From Gnetum montanum (taxonomy: Eukaryota; Streptophyta; Gnetopsida; Gnetales; Gnetaceae): DNA of 64,000 nt. The stretch's first letter is position 1, and each line of letters begins with the position of its first letter. Location of the stretch: positions 181,532 through 245,531 of the forward strand of contig MNCI01000972.1 of the NCBI GenBank assembly GCA_015680685.1. The letters are read 5' to 3'. Made by a program: the position numbers and the translations under genes. Of the stretch, positions 1 to 11,240 are shown in pieces. The notes under the pieces are model-generated. The model was not told the origin of the DNA. It worked only from the letters and a program-made list of their open reading frames with translations, and made no database searches.

Positions 1-307
1 ATTTGTTACAAGTAGGTATTATAAGGACTGCGTAGACTAGGCAATTAAACAAAATAGGAACTCTCAACAACTCACAATACTTGGCAAAGTTGGCTGAATC
101 TCTTTAAGATAAGTCATTCGTAGTTTACACACAACACAATCGTTTCATTTTTCACAACCGCATGCCGCAACAACACACATACATACTCACATTAACTACT
201 AAGTCTATTTGGAGGTATCTGGGCCTTGGTGTTGCCAGAGACCAGCAAGCACCTAAATCCTGTTCGAGGACACTCGTTGGCGATCGCGTCCCAAACGATG
301 GCCAACA
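1..307 (+). mobile_element. 3' end (R/U5) of a long LTR, second copy of the 2.9-kb LTR family
   Basis: Positions 1-307 align almost without gaps to 56375-56683, where the same sequence is the right end of a complete 2.93-kb LTR. Both copies end in GCCAACA, the inverted partner of the TGTTGGC that opens the full copy. Only the last tenth of this copy lies inside the window. The flanking sequence from 308 belongs to the 3' spacer of Athila element A, so this LTR was inserted into A. Whether it is solo or attached to an internal region to the left cannot be seen; no primer-binding site follows it. Confidence 0.8.
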
Positions 308-1080
308 CACACATGCACCTAGGCAAATAGAAAAACACAAAGAATATTGAATCCCTTTGAAGCCACACCCTGTTCAAACCTTTGAATACTTCCCAATTTT
401 GAAAACTACCAAAGTCACAAATTTATTAAAGTGATATTAATGAAAAAGGAACTACACATTTCAAAAATAAGAAAAATCATAGAGTTTGTGGATGGGTGGA
501 TGCTATGGACTCACTACCTGTTGCATGAAAAGAAGCCATGTCCTAATCATCCATAAAAAAATTAAAAGCCAAAAACTAGATACCAATAATCAGGTAACAA
601 GAAAGTACATACCACCATCAAACAATACATTACCATTACACTTGGCACTTATTAACAAAAATTTAGAAAATCACACCAAAATAAAACAAAAGAAAATATA
701 AAAAAAGTGTAAAATATTCATAAAATAGCAAATATACTAACGATGGTGTAAAACAAAAATTAGAAAAGATTAATAACATGAAAAAAATAGATGTAAAATA
801 AAGAATGTGTAAAACAAAAAATGTGTAAAACAAAGAAAATTTAAAAAATGAGGAGCTACTTGTATGGTTAGCATGAGTAGCCATCTCCCCCATGACTAAG
901 TTGAAAGGAGGAGATTCTAAATATGGAGCATGGTTGTCCATTTGATGAGGTGCTTGTTGTGTTAGCCGGCATATGCTCATGGAAAGGTTTGATTTGTTGA
1001 ATTTTAACTATTTGTTTTTTGTTTAGGCTCTCAAGTTTATAGATCATCATGCTCCTAGAGGGAAAATTTTCATAAATAAT
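308..1080 (-). other. Noncoding 3' spacer of element A
   Basis: A/T-rich stretch downstream of integrase, rich in short AAAATGTGTAAAACAAAG-like repeats at 700-850. Read on the minus strand it matches the spacer that follows integrase in element C (39650-40260), including a GTAGTGAGTCCAT block near 500-520. No coding potential is credible here. Confidence 0.6.
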
Positions 1081-2100
1081 GTAAGGTCCTTTCAACAATG
1101 TTTGAAACATAGTTCATTGAGGTACGTGTGTGGGGTTCTAGTAGAGAACCTTATCTCCCAGTTGAAATGTGACTTTTCTAATTTTAGGTCATGATGCTTT
1201 TGGTTATAGGTCATGTGCAACTCGTTAGATGATAGGGCTACCAATCGATTTTTGTCTAGCAGGTTGAGATTCATTAGTTTTTCTTTTTGGACTAGACTCA
1301 AGTCAAGGTCAAGGTCACAAGCTATTGAAAGTGTATGGAGCTCAGATTGAATAGAAAATGTTGGTAATTTTTTGTACACAAGCTCATAGGGAGAATAGCC
1401 TATAGAAAGTTTCCAAGTTAAGCAATAGGCCCAAAGGGCATCATTGAGTTTTATGCTCTAGTCCTTCCTATACTTGCTAACAGTTCTTATTAGTATCCTT
1501 TTGATTTCCCTATTGGTAACCTTAGCTTGACCATTAGCTTAGGGGTGGTAAGGTGTTGTAAGTTCATGTTTAACCCCCAAGCATCACATGAGTTTATGAA
1601 AAGTAGTGACTATAAAATGAGTTCTATTATCAAAAATTAATGCATGTGGCACACCAAACTTATTTACAATACTTTGTTATAGAAATTGAGCAACAGTAGA
1701 GGGTGTATGGTCAATGACAGTTGTTGCTTCTATCCATTTCATACAATAGTCAACAACGACTATGATGTATGCCTTTTCATTTGACATGGGCATGATGGGA
1801 CCCATGAAGTTAATGCCCCAGATGTTAAAGGGCTCTAGTGGTTGAATCCATTTTTGAGGTCCCTTCATTCGAGTAGTTATTCCACCATCTCGTTGGCATT
1901 GTTCATAAGAGTGGACGTAATGATAAGCATCCTTAAAGATTATTAGCCAATAGTACCCTACCATTAGGATTTTAATGGTTGTATGTCTCCCAGCATAGTG
2001 TCCTCCACAAGGACCTTCATGAGCATCTCAAAGAATGCGTAGTTGATTGGCATTAGGAACACCAACGAACAAGGCCATCGACACATACCTGGTCGAGGTA
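1080..2100 (-). pseudogene. Integrase of element A, inactivated
   Basis: The N-terminal zinc-binding module is recognisable near 1890-2030 (GGHYAGRHTT, then EQCQR, with one of the expected cysteines replaced by serine). The catalytic core follows at 1677-1870 with VVVDYCMKWIEA and, after a stop, a relic of the second catalytic block at 1640-1680. The normal WGIDFMGP around the first catalytic aspartate reads WGINFMGP, an Asp to Asn change that would abolish strand transfer. The C-terminal region (1092-1379) is LDLDLSLVQKEKL-rich with no chromodomain, as expected for Athila. Stops and frame shifts are frequent. Confidence 0.8.
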
Positions 2101-2211
2101 TCCATTGATCTCCATGAAGTGTTTTACCTGGTGAAGAAACTACTATTTCTTCTAGTGGTCCAACCCTTGTGGCATCTTTTGCATGAGAAGATAGGTGAGA
2201 ATGCCATCATA

Positions 2212-2670
2212 TCATTTTGGCTCATTGGGCATTTGTTCAGTTATAGCCCCAACAAAGAGAAGTTTATTAGGAAACATATCAACTAATGGATTTTTTTTCT
2301 CTTTGTCATCCCATCGCAACCAAGACAAGTGATCAATGGCCACATTCTCAGTGCCCTTTCGATCTACCATCGTAAGATCGAATTCCTGTAAGATCACCAA
2401 CCACCATATGACACAAGGGCTCACTGTTGGCTTGTTCATTAGGAAGTAGATGACATTGTGATCTGTGTGCACAAACACCTTGTATCCAAGCACATAATGC
2501 CTGAATGTTTCTAGAGAAAAAACCACTACCATCAACTCTTTTTGTATGGTGATGTAGTTTAATTGTGCATCCAAAATGCTTAGGCTAGCGTAGTGGATGT
2601 AGTATGGATGTTTCTTGTCATCTAACTGCATCAGCACCACTTCCAAGGCATAATTTGATGCGTCCATCAT
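2212..2670 (-). pseudogene. RNase H domain of element A
   Basis: An open 152-codon stretch with the Gypsy RNase H pattern: DASNYALEVVL, then YYIHYASLSILDAQLNY, KELMVVVFSLETFRHYVLG, and VFVHTDHNVIYFLMNK. These correspond to the first Asp, the Glu of the KEL block and the HTDH block. The end reads DRKGTENVAIDHLSWL, the usual linker to integrase. It is the longest uninterrupted pol segment of the element and lies directly downstream of the RT. It is 83 per cent-like by eye to the matching part of element C at 37900-38260, but that figure is only an impression. Confidence 0.85.
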
Positions 2671-2679
2671 GATATGAAA

Positions 2680-3690
2680 TGGCCTAGAACAATCAGGTGC
2701 TTGTAGGATTAGAGTTTCTACAAGCTTCTCTTTTAGTTGCTAGAATGCTTTCTCACATTCTGTGGTCTAGACAAAGGGGGCATCTTTCTTTGTTAGCTCC
2801 ACCAACAGTTTTGTGATCTTAGAGAAATTCTCTATGAATCGTTGATGGTAGCTAGTATGTCCAAGGAATGACTAAACGTCTTTAACTATTTCTAGCTAGC
2901 GGGGTTTTCCTTGGATGACCCTTATTTTCATAGGGTCTACCTCAATTCCTAGTTTTGATATTCTGTGCCATACTACAATGCCCTCTTGGACCATTAAGTG
3001 ACTTTTCTACCAATTGAGTTGCAAGTTGGTTTTAACACATTATTTTAGCACTTGCTCAAGGTGGTCTAGGGGTTGCTCAAATGTAGCTACATAGGTGGAG
3101 AAGTCATCCATGAAGACTTTTACACCACTATCAATCTACTATTGAAAAATGCTTAGGACTAGACATTAGAATGTGGTAGGAGCGTTGCATAGATCAAATG
3201 GTATCTTGCGATATGAAAAAGTTTCCTAAGAACTCATGAATGTTGTCTTTGCTTGGTCTTCTAGTGCAATTTGAATTTGGTTATAGCAACTATAACCATC
3301 TAGAAAGCTCTAGTAGTAATGCCCATATATGGTGTTGAGCACTTGGTCAACAAACAACAATGAAAAATGATCCTTGAATGTTGCCATATTTAGTACCCTG
3401 AAATTGATGCAGACCCACCACTTGCCATCTTTCTTTGGCACAATTACAAGTGGGCTAGCTCACTTGCTATCTGCAATAGGATAAATAAACCCTGCCTTGA
3501 GGAGTTGCTCGATTTCCTCCTTGATGATTTGCTTTAGCTTAGGGTTCAATTGCCTCTATGGCTATCTTTTTGGATTCATGGTCAAGTCGATGTAGATGTG
3601 ATGCTAGCATATCATAGGATCAATCCTTATGAGTTTAGGATATGACCAAAAAAAAGCTACTAACCATATTTCAGCTACCTTTAATAGCAT
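2680..3690 (-). pseudogene. Reverse transcriptase of element A
   Basis: Translated fragments in all three minus frames give the Gypsy RT order: a block near 3400-3460 with INFR-like residues, the GYNQI-type block near 3270-3320, a PFGLCNAPTTF-like block near 3180-3230, and the active-site block VFMDDFSTYVA at 3090-3130, where FMDDF stands for the usual YMDDF. QLNW and SFLGH blocks follow near 2990-2860. Many in-frame stops show long inactivity. Confidence 0.75.
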
Positions 3691-4035
3691 CTTTTTCTGC
3701 TTTGGAGTAAGATTTGCATTGATTATAACTGGCTTCCCATTTTTCAAAAACTCATATTTCATTCCAGCCAATAGAGTCTTTAGTTCAAGGGGCTTTTATT
3801 TAAATTTTTTAGGGATTTCCAACTCTCCCCAATAGGTATCATCATTTTAATCATTAGAGAGTTGTTGATGAACTTGCTTGAGTTTATCCATGCTTGTGAC
3901 ATATGTGCATGTTAGGGTCTTAGTTGATTCCATGCAAAGTGTGCTGCTTTCCAAATCAACAGTCAACTACCTGGTGCCCTCCCATTTTATTACTACTACG
4001 TATAGACACCTTTGAATTTCTACTTCTAGTGCATA

Positions 4036-4779
4036 TTATTTGCATGCAGAGATAGGTGCTTGCTTTACAACCCAAAGTTTTTGCACATAATTGCACCCTG
4101 TATTGCTATACGTGATGCATGGAACTCTCTTCTTCTTAATATTTCCAAATGAATTTTCTTTAGATATCTCCAAGGAAAGGTCTTTGATGCACATTCTTGC
4201 ATCGATGGTACTCAACCATGCCCTTCCCATGATGATTGGGAAATCCCCTTTGCAGTTCTCCACTTTGATTATTAGGAAATCGGCAGGATAAGGCCATCCA
4301 TAGATAGTGGTCATAATGTCTTCTACTAGTCCCAATGGAACAGTGATGGATTGGTTTGCCAATTCTAATCTTATGTTGCTCTTCTTGAGAGGAGACAAGG
4401 TCTAGGCAATGTACATCTCATGAGAAATTAAATTAACACCAAAACCTAAATTGAGAAGAGCCTTGCATGGTTCATTCCTAGTAATATACAAATAAATTAG
4501 AGGAATTCTAGGATCGACTAATTTCTTGAGAAGGTTTCTAGCATAGATCCAATCAGATATAGTATGAGTGAGCATTATAGTATGGATCATAGATAGATTT
4601 TGGTTTGAGGGAGGCTTGAAGGAATTTGATACATAGGAGGGAGAGGTAGGAGTAGGGTTTTCAACTACATGTGTATGAGAGGGCTTCGGTGGATTGTGAG
4701 GTTGAAAGAAAAGTCTTTTCTTTAATTGAGTATTCAACTTATTCACTTGATGACTTAGTTGTAGATTAACAGCCCTCAT
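4036..4779 (-). pseudogene. Retropepsin-like protease region of element A
   Basis: Two adjoining open stretches (4402-4779 and 4036-4398) cover the gag-pol junction and the aspartic protease. The Athila-type active-site block, normally ALCDLGASVNLMP, reads LLNLGFGVNLIS near 4430-4470, so the catalytic Asp is Asn. Downstream are ITVPLGLVEDIM, YPADFLIIKVE and FPIIMGRAWLSTIDA, all typical of Athila protease. The upstream 80 codons are proline- and asparagine-rich linker. Confidence 0.8.
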
Positions 4780-7121
4780 AGCATTGTGTTGTTGTATTTA
4801 AGTTGGGAGTTCATCCTGCATAGGTGGAGTAGGTGGTAGCTATGCAATTGGAGGGGGAGTATGTGCAAGGATAGGAGAAGGATAAGGGTAAGAGGTGGCA
4901 TCTCTTATTTCATGTGGAGAATGTGTTCAGTAATAATCAAAAGGGTGGTAGTGAGGCTAGAAAGTAGAGACGTTATTAGAAGAGTCATGTGGAGACATGG
5001 GTTTTTGAACGTAGCAACCATATTGATCATGCTACCAGTAAGGGTATTGCTACCTTGGTGGTGCTAGCATCCATGATTATGGTTGTTGCCATTGCTGATA
5101 CTGCTCATAAGGTACAGTGGAGTTCCACTTGGATAATATTGCTGTTGTTGGTGGAACTTCCTAAAACTACCTTGAGGATAAGGAAATCTTTGGGATGTTT
5201 ACCTCTATGTAAGTTGTGGATTTAAGGCATACACCTTAGACTCCTATAGATGTGAAATAACAAGGTAGCATCCCTTAGGATGTTCATATTGACAGATGTC
5301 ACACCCACGATCATCATCTAATTCATTATCTGCAACATCTTCTATTACAACAATCTTACCATTACCTTTGTGATAGGCATGTTTAGCTTCTTTGCACCTC
5401 TTGCGCTCATGATCACTACCTTGTTCTTTGGACTCCTTAGCAATTTTGAGGATAAGTTAGAATCCATTATCCATGGAGTTCCATAATTGATCAACTTTGG
5501 CCATAAGTTTAGATTGGAATTTTTGAAGTGGAAAGGTTTTGTTATTTATCCCCTTATCAAATACGGACTTGTCCTCTCTATCATAGAATCAAACCTCCCT
5601 CTTACCAATGAAAGGATCACAGTTGTACTCTTCTACACTTTCTCTTTTTCTTAGTTTTCCCTCCTATTTAGCTACCTACTCTATTAATCTTTGTATTTGA
5701 TAGGCACTTAGTTTTGATAGTTGCCCTTGGGCATAGACACCAAGGGTTCTCCTCATTTCTAATCAAAGCCCGTCTACTATGTGGTGAAGTTGATCTAGTT
5801 GAGAATAACCATGGCCTAGAAATTTGTGCATTAAGGCAGAGTATTGGCTAATTGTAGCATCCAAGGGTTTATGTGTTTCTTATTTCCATCCTTGAATTTT
5901 CTTCCTTAAGTTGGGCACCCTAGAGCACGTTTGATATTTATCATTGAACAATTATAGCATGGTACTCTACCATCTGATAGATTCCAGCTCTAAGAATTTG
6001 TACTAGTTTTCTGCTTATTTGATGAGTGTCCTGGGGAACAACTTTAGTTTCTACCACTTATTCTCTATGTTCTGTAAGGCACATGCATCTTGGAAAGCTT
6101 GAAGATGGTTTTTTGGATCAACATTATATCCCCCTTCAAATCAAGAAATGTTGTTCATGTCTAATCATTTGATCAAACTATCCTTCATGTGCCTTGTTGG
6201 AATTCTCATTGCCTCTACGATATTAAGCATACTTCAGGTAATAAGTAGAGGCTCATCGAGGCCTTGATCATGAGGCCTACAATGTCCTCAATTACCCCTT
6301 CATTCATGGTGATGTGCCTCTATTGAATGTTTGTGCCCTTGATATTGCCTTTCTTGATGGTTCCCTTGATCATTTTAGTCCTATCAGTCATTTTGTTCAT
6401 TTTGGTCACCTTCATCATGGTCTCACCTTCTGTGGTCATGATTGGAGATAGAAGAAGGAGATGATGACAAAGGGAAAGAGGAAGGAGAACTAGCATCATC
6501 ACAATGCTTACTACCACCTCTTCGACAATCATGACACAATTTTGATCTTGCTTCTTATCTACATCCCTACCTTGACTTGCCCCTTCAGATCCTTCTTTGT
6601 CATTGGATCCCTTATTATAAGAACTAGAATTGTGAATTGTGGATTACAAGTTCTAGTTTTAACCTCCATCATCTAAGTTAAAGAGAGGAGTTTCATTGAA
6701 TGGAAAATCCCCAAAAGAAGTCCCCACTAGCTTCTCAGTATAACAAGCATGGAGAATAGTTAAGCCCTGTTCCCCTCAAAAATTCATAGCGTTGTTCTAG
6801 TTGTCGATCCTACAAACATTGTGCTTTAGTGAGATGATAATCCCCGGTGTCAGTATCTTCCAAAATATACTCCTCATTGCAATTTTGAAGACCACATCAT
6901 GTAAACATTTGGTAGAGCATTGTAGGAATAGCTTGATTAGGCAGCAACACAATGTTGCATTCCATGTCACACCACCACAGCTGTTCATCTTGGTGTAGGA
7001 TGAAGATGAAATTCAATACATACTCATTAGGATGAGTATATACAGTTCAATATTCTTGAGGCATTGGTTGATAAGCTTTATCAAACTTGGGTGGAGAATC
7101 ACTCTAGTGAGAAGAAGACAT
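4780..7121 (-). pseudogene. gag of element A
   Basis: The likely ATG is at 7121-7119 (MSSSH), matching the gag start of element C at 33588. The capsid (Retrotrans_gag type) lies around 6260-5650, with the FPRTLI and WYKFLE blocks near 6040. A zinc-knuckle-like CDICQYEHPKGC lies at 5304-5270, spaced C-x2-C-x3-H, as in the other copies in this window. The frame is broken many times. The 5070-4800 stretch encodes a tyrosine/glutamine-rich linker in elements B and D and is decayed here. Confidence 0.7.
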
Positions 7122-7263
7122 TATCAGTTAGCAAAATAAAAATCACAATGTGCTTCTGACAATTTGTTGTAGTAATGGTAAAATAGAATATGATTCTAAG
7201 GTTTGTTCCAATGATTTAACTACTTTTCACTAGGTCCTAGATAGCACATGGAACAACTAAGAG

Positions 7264-7283
7264 GTCCTCAGCAATAGTGCCAA
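7264..7283 (-). promoter_or_regulatory. Primer-binding site of element A
   Basis: Directly outside the LTR end, the minus strand reads TTGGCACTATTGCTGAGGAC. It differs from the complement of the plant tRNA-Asp 3' end (TGGCGCCGTTGCCGGGGA...) only by transitions, as expected of a methylated, decayed site. Confidence 0.65.
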
Positions 7284-8082
7284 TGATGAGCAGCTAGGTA
7301 TCCCTACATCCAACCATATGAATCCCTAAGGAGTTACGCACGATCTAGTCAAATTCCATGGACCTATAGTTATCCAATGCACTAACTCTTCTAGGAAGTA
7401 AAATGGGTGTTGAGAACATTTGTTGTCTTCCCAACTATACTTGTGAGGCTCAAGGGTATGTTTTAAGTGTAATTAAGGCATATGATTTTTGTATTGTTTT
7501 ATGTTTTATAGATGTAATTTCCTACAACAAGAATGAAAAGTAGAGTAACTTAAAATCTAACTTGTTTACTGCCTATCTATTCTAACATAAGTAACTGTCC
7601 CACTATCCTAAACACATATAGCACTGTTGGGCTACCAAACGTTAAGCATTGTTGGGTTACTAAGTACTATATGTATGCTCAAAGTGGTCGTGCTCATGTT
7701 CATTAACAACTGAAAATAAATTTCTTAATTCAAATGCATTAAAGTAAATAGCAAGAAAGTAAAATGCATTAAAGAATATATTAATCTATTCTCAGTGCTG
7801 CAAGGATTATTAAAAGAGTTTATTTTATTCCTATCACATTGCGACAGCTAGGTACATCAGTGCTTGAACAAAGAACCTTACACACTTAGACTCCTTTTGC
7901 AGGCACTTAGAAAATATTCTAACTTTGAGGAAACTAAACAACAAGAGCTTCACTACTCTAACTGAAAATTAACTTGGAAAATATTCAAAAATTGGAGCCC
8001 AGGTGCTATATTTATAGGCTAGGATATATGCCCCAACGTTAGATACTCGATGTTGCAGCCACTAGAAAATGATGATTCATCA
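7284..8082 (-). mobile_element. 5' LTR of element A
   Basis: About 800 bp, opening TGATGAATCATC (8082 downward) and closing CTCATCA at 7284. The TATA box TATAAATA lies at 8016-8009. U5 carries the family signature at 7290-7330 (ATATGGTTG... GGTACC-like end in other copies). A CAACATCGAGTATCTAACG word at 8055-8031 sits just upstream of TATA. The flank at 8083-8087 is CTTAT; its partner would lie left of the window. Confidence 0.8.
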
Positions 8083-8620
8083 CTTATGTTTGTATCTAAG
8101 TGAGTGGAAATTTGGGTTGGGGCAGTATCAATATTTGAAAGATTTAAGGCTCATGCAATGACATCTATAGAGTATGGAACTATCATTCTTTTTATTTTTA
8201 CACTAACATCATCTTGCTTATTGTACCAAAATTAATAGGTTTCTTAGGGTATCAGTCATTATTGGTAGAAATTGTAGGCCAATTTGGTGATGCTTGTAAA
8301 TGTTCATGCATCTCCATTGGGGAAAATTCCAAACATGAACCAAAATTTAATTCTACAATGAATGTGGACTGATTAATTTGTCGCTAGTTGTAGTCACAAA
8401 ATCTTTAGAGAGGGTTAATTGCCTAGAAGTTTCAAGAGCCAGTGGTATTCAAGCTTTCACCTACGTAGGTTACTGTGTCTATGGTGTTTGTTATTAGATG
8501 AAGTATAGTTGCTCTTCTTGCTCCTCTACTTGTGGTTGATTCTTTCCTCTCCCTCTACCTTGTTATTGGATGAACTATAGTTGCTCTTCTTGCTCCTCTA
8601 CTTGTGGCTGATTTTTGAAA
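8083..8620 (-). pseudogene. env-like ORF start of element E
   Basis: The minus strand of 8200-8400 aligns with 17840-17995 of element B (shared TTTGGAATTTTCCC and a following GGTACAATAAG / GGCACAATAAG block), placing it in the N-terminal third of the env-like ORF. A 48-bp tandem duplication (8490-8540 and 8563-8613) lies just upstream and encodes a Glu/Gln-rich repeat in one minus frame. Element A interrupts the ORF at 8083. Confidence 0.5.
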
Positions 8621-8867
8621 AATTGATGATGGTTCTTTACTCTTGAAGAGTTCTAATGCTTCTTAGAGCATGTTTGTCCAAATAATGATGCTTAGATATA
8701 GGTAATTTTGGTTGAAAATGACTAAAATTGGAGAATAATAAAATTTTTGAGCAAGGATAAGTATACATTGAGTAGAAGTGTATTTCATTAAAGTACTTAG
8801 GTCTATTAGGTTAGGATTACTGAGATGATGTGGATTGGTTTGTAGACATGATTCAAAAGGATTATAG

Positions 8868-8943
8868 AAGTGAGTCCTTCTCAAAGGAGGCTCCTACCAT
8901 TAATGTCCTTGTATAACCACTCCTATAAGTGTATGTGGGTACT
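8868..8943 (-). other. Conserved ~80-bp noncoding block, copy in element E
   Basis: On the minus strand it starts GTACCCACATACACTTATAG and includes GTTATACAAGGACATTA. The same block occurs at 16557-16636, 40911-40990 and 50335-50410, always between the gag/pol part and the env-like ORF. This copy is the most diverged. Confidence 0.6.
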
Positions 8944-9007
8944 TAAGGAATTGGATGTGAGTCATCTTGATATTCCAATACATATATGAATCTCCATAGT
9001 TAGAATC

Positions 9008-9956
9008 TAATGAATCATTAGTTGGCTAGGATATTGCTGATGTTATGTTGCATTTATTTGATAAAAAGTCGATTTCTTAGCCTTGATATCTTAGCCCCAA
9101 TATCTTATCTCTAATATCTGAGCCACAATATCAAATACACAATATTGGATCACATGCTACGTTACTGGATATATGATATTAGGGGATGTGTTTTGGCCTA
9201 TAAATATAACACTTGGGCACATGGTTTGGGAGTCAATTAGTCAAAAGAGTAGCCAAACTCTTGTAGTTTTATTTTGTAGTCTTAGAGAATAGTCAGTGAG
9301 CACCTATAGTGTGGATCTGAGTTAGTTGTACAGTGTCTTATTCAAGTGGCAATGTACCTAGACACATTTCATGAATGGAAATAAGATTGAGATTGATTCT
9401 TATCCATTACAACACTTTGACTTAGATTAGATTTACTTTCCATGCAATTTACTTTTCATGTACTTAGTTAATATTTACATTTCTATGCATATTAATGAAT
9501 TGGCGGAATGAGCATGACCTGTTTCAAGCGTAAACACGTATTCGCTTGGTAACCCCAACAATGTTATTGTTTGGTTTGCCCAGTAGCATAGCGCTTGGTA
9601 ATCCTAGTAGTGGATATGTGGGTTTAGGACATGTACGACAAGCTGGGAATGGACACTCATTGCCCATAGGCTAGTTTAGACTTTACTTTCCATTGTTAGT
9701 TAGATTAAAAAATTAATTTCTCTATTATCATTAGGAGTAGCATAAGGTCACAAAAACATCAATTATTATAGGCCTCACTTTGGAATAAATTATACATGAC
9801 AAAGCTACCAATAGTCCATGTGGGAAGATAGCGAACTGCAATCAAGACATAATGATCTAGATACCACAATTAGTCCCATTCATGGAATTTGACTAGATAG
9901 CACATGAACACTTGTGATTTGTATGGTTGGGTGTAGGGGTACCTTGCCACTCATTA
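9008..9956 (+). mobile_element. Solo LTR of the Athila-like family
   Basis: A 949-bp LTR in plus orientation, TAATGAATCATT...CACTCATTA (TGATGA/TCATCA with one transition each), flanked by a perfect 5-bp target duplication GAATC (9003-9007, 9957-9961). TATAAATA is at 9199-9206 and an AATAAGA-type signal follows. U3 (9050-9190) is filled with a short degenerate word around CCAATATCTTA. There is no primer site or internal region, so this is a recombined solo LTR. Confidence 0.85.
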
Positions 9957-9961
9957 GAATC

Positions 9962-10101
9962 CTAATGGTAAGACTCTTGATTTAAAAAGTACAAGTCATG
10001 GGTTCAATTCTATTGGGCAATGTTATGTTATATGTTCTAGGATATAGCTATATTATAATTATTTAGATGTCCCAACACTCCCCCCCCCCCCCCCCCCCCT
10101 C
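9962..10101 (+). mobile_element. tRNA-derived SINE with C-rich 3' tail
   Basis: The A-box-like CTAATGGTAAGA at 9962 and B-box-like GGGTTCAATTC near 10001-10011 mark a tRNA-derived head. The body ends CCCAACACT followed by twenty C residues (10080-10099). The flanks CTCCATAGTTAGAATC (8992-9007) and CTCTATAGTTAGAATC (10102-10117) match at 15 of 16 positions and form the target duplication, split from the SINE by the later solo LTR. Two relatives are in the Copia element (61728-61876 and 62007-62163). Confidence 0.7.
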
Positions 10102-10146
10102 CTCTATAGTTAGAATCCTACAATATGTTACATAAGATTATAAATA

Positions 10147-10290
10147 AGGATCATCCCCCAAAGCCATAGTGCTTATTCCGCTAAATAAGGTTTCAACAGG
10201 ATTGGTAGATGAGCAAAAGCCTAACTTCTTTGAGTGGTTATGCCTAGGCTCAAACCCAAGTCTTTGACTTGACAAAATGATGTGAGAAAG
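10147..10290 (-). mobile_element. SINE of a second family, inverted copy
   Basis: Read on the minus strand, this matches 11241-11398: the shared segments are GGTTTGAGCCTAGG (B box region, 10240-10254), AACCACTCAAAGA and CAAAGCCATAGTGC-type sequence near the 3' end. The B box has decayed from GGTTCGAGCC. It lies inside the spacer of element E. Confidence 0.55.
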
Positions 10291-11150
10291 GACCATAGAA
10301 AATAGAACATGAGGTAATTTATCATGATTATAATGAATCTCAAGAGTTATGCATGGTTAATTTGATCATTATACCCATCAGTAGGAGTTCAAACCATGTC
10401 TAATCCTCTTATCAGTGACATCGTATTGTATCTTTTGAAACTAACACCATGGTTCCTATTGATCACCATGTTGATACAATACCATTACATAAAGAAAAAC
10501 TTGAAATTTGTAACAATTAATTAATCATTAGCTTTTAAAGTTTATTATCCTTGGTCATTGGTTAGAGGAACATCTTTAGGTATGGATCACATGACAAAAT
10601 TAGTTCAAGTAAATATAGAATTCTTGAAAGTAGCCTAGCTTTAGGCATGGGTTACATGTCTCTCTAGTGGTACTCTAAGAATGGTTTCCTTTTATTTAAA
10701 TTAATTAATTATTATTATTGTAATTTCCTTATTTGAGGACTACCTTCAGGCATGTGTAGCTTGTCTTTCTAGTGTCATAACAAGGTGACATTATTTTATT
10801 TCCCATAGTTAAGAAGTATAAGCATGAATATCTTGAATATAAGATCAATGGAAACACAAGGTAAAGTTCAAAAAATCAACAAATCTCCTTGATGTCACAT
10901 CCTCATCTATCCCTCTTGATCCTTCATCTTGCTTTTAAGGTTAATGATCATGAGTTTATTTAGGTTTTAATGTGATAAGAAATACATTATACCCATAATA
11001 AGGACCTCTTATTGTTAAAAATAGGAAATGGATGATGTGGTTTCATTGTAAGTATAATTATTTCTTTAATAATATGATAACATAGAACAAAATTCTCAAA
11101 ATTAGAGTAATATCCTACACTTTATTGATGTCTTATTAAATTGCATTGGT
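10290..11150 (-). other. Spacer between gag/pol part and env-like ORF of element E
   Basis: Noncoding. The minus strand aligns with D (50550-51260) through CTTGATGTCACA, AGGTTTTAATG and CCTCTTATT blocks. No open frame of note. Confidence 0.5.
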
Positions 11151-11159
11151 AGTTAGTAT

Positions 11160-11225
11160 AGTAGGGGCTAAGACTTTGGTTTAACAACTTAGAGGTTATG
11201 GGTTCAATTCTAATCCCCAAAAATA
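11160..11225 (+). mobile_element. Partial SINE-like tRNA head
   Basis: Contains a B-box-like GGGTTCAATTC at 11200-11210 preceded by a GGGGCTAAGACT A-box-like stretch. It resembles the head of the SINE at 9962 but is short and lacks a clear 3' end. Confidence 0.4.
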
Positions 11226-11240
11226 CTAGGGACCATAATT

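Larger units (their letters stand above)
308..8082 (-). mobile_element. Athila-type Ty3/Gypsy element A, autonomous type, decayed
   Basis: On the minus strand this reads LTR (8082-7284), primer-binding site, gag, protease, RT, RNase H, integrase and a noncoding 3' spacer, the Gypsy order. The 3' end is interrupted at 308 by another LTR, so the 3' LTR is not in the window. Its spacer near 430-560 matches the post-integrase spacer of element C near 40040-40200. Every domain carries stops or frame breaks, so the element is dead. It sits inside the env-like region of element E; the right flank begins CTTAT at 8083. Confidence 0.85.

Noticed and set aside
2047-2286. Plus-strand 79-codon open frame
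   Set aside because: Antisense shadow of the integrase/RNase H junction of element A.
4861-5225. Plus-strand open frames
   Set aside because: Antisense of the gag linker of element A.
10080-10099. Run of 20 C as a sequencing artefact
   Set aside because: Possible in length, but related SINEs also end in C runs, so a real C tract is likely.
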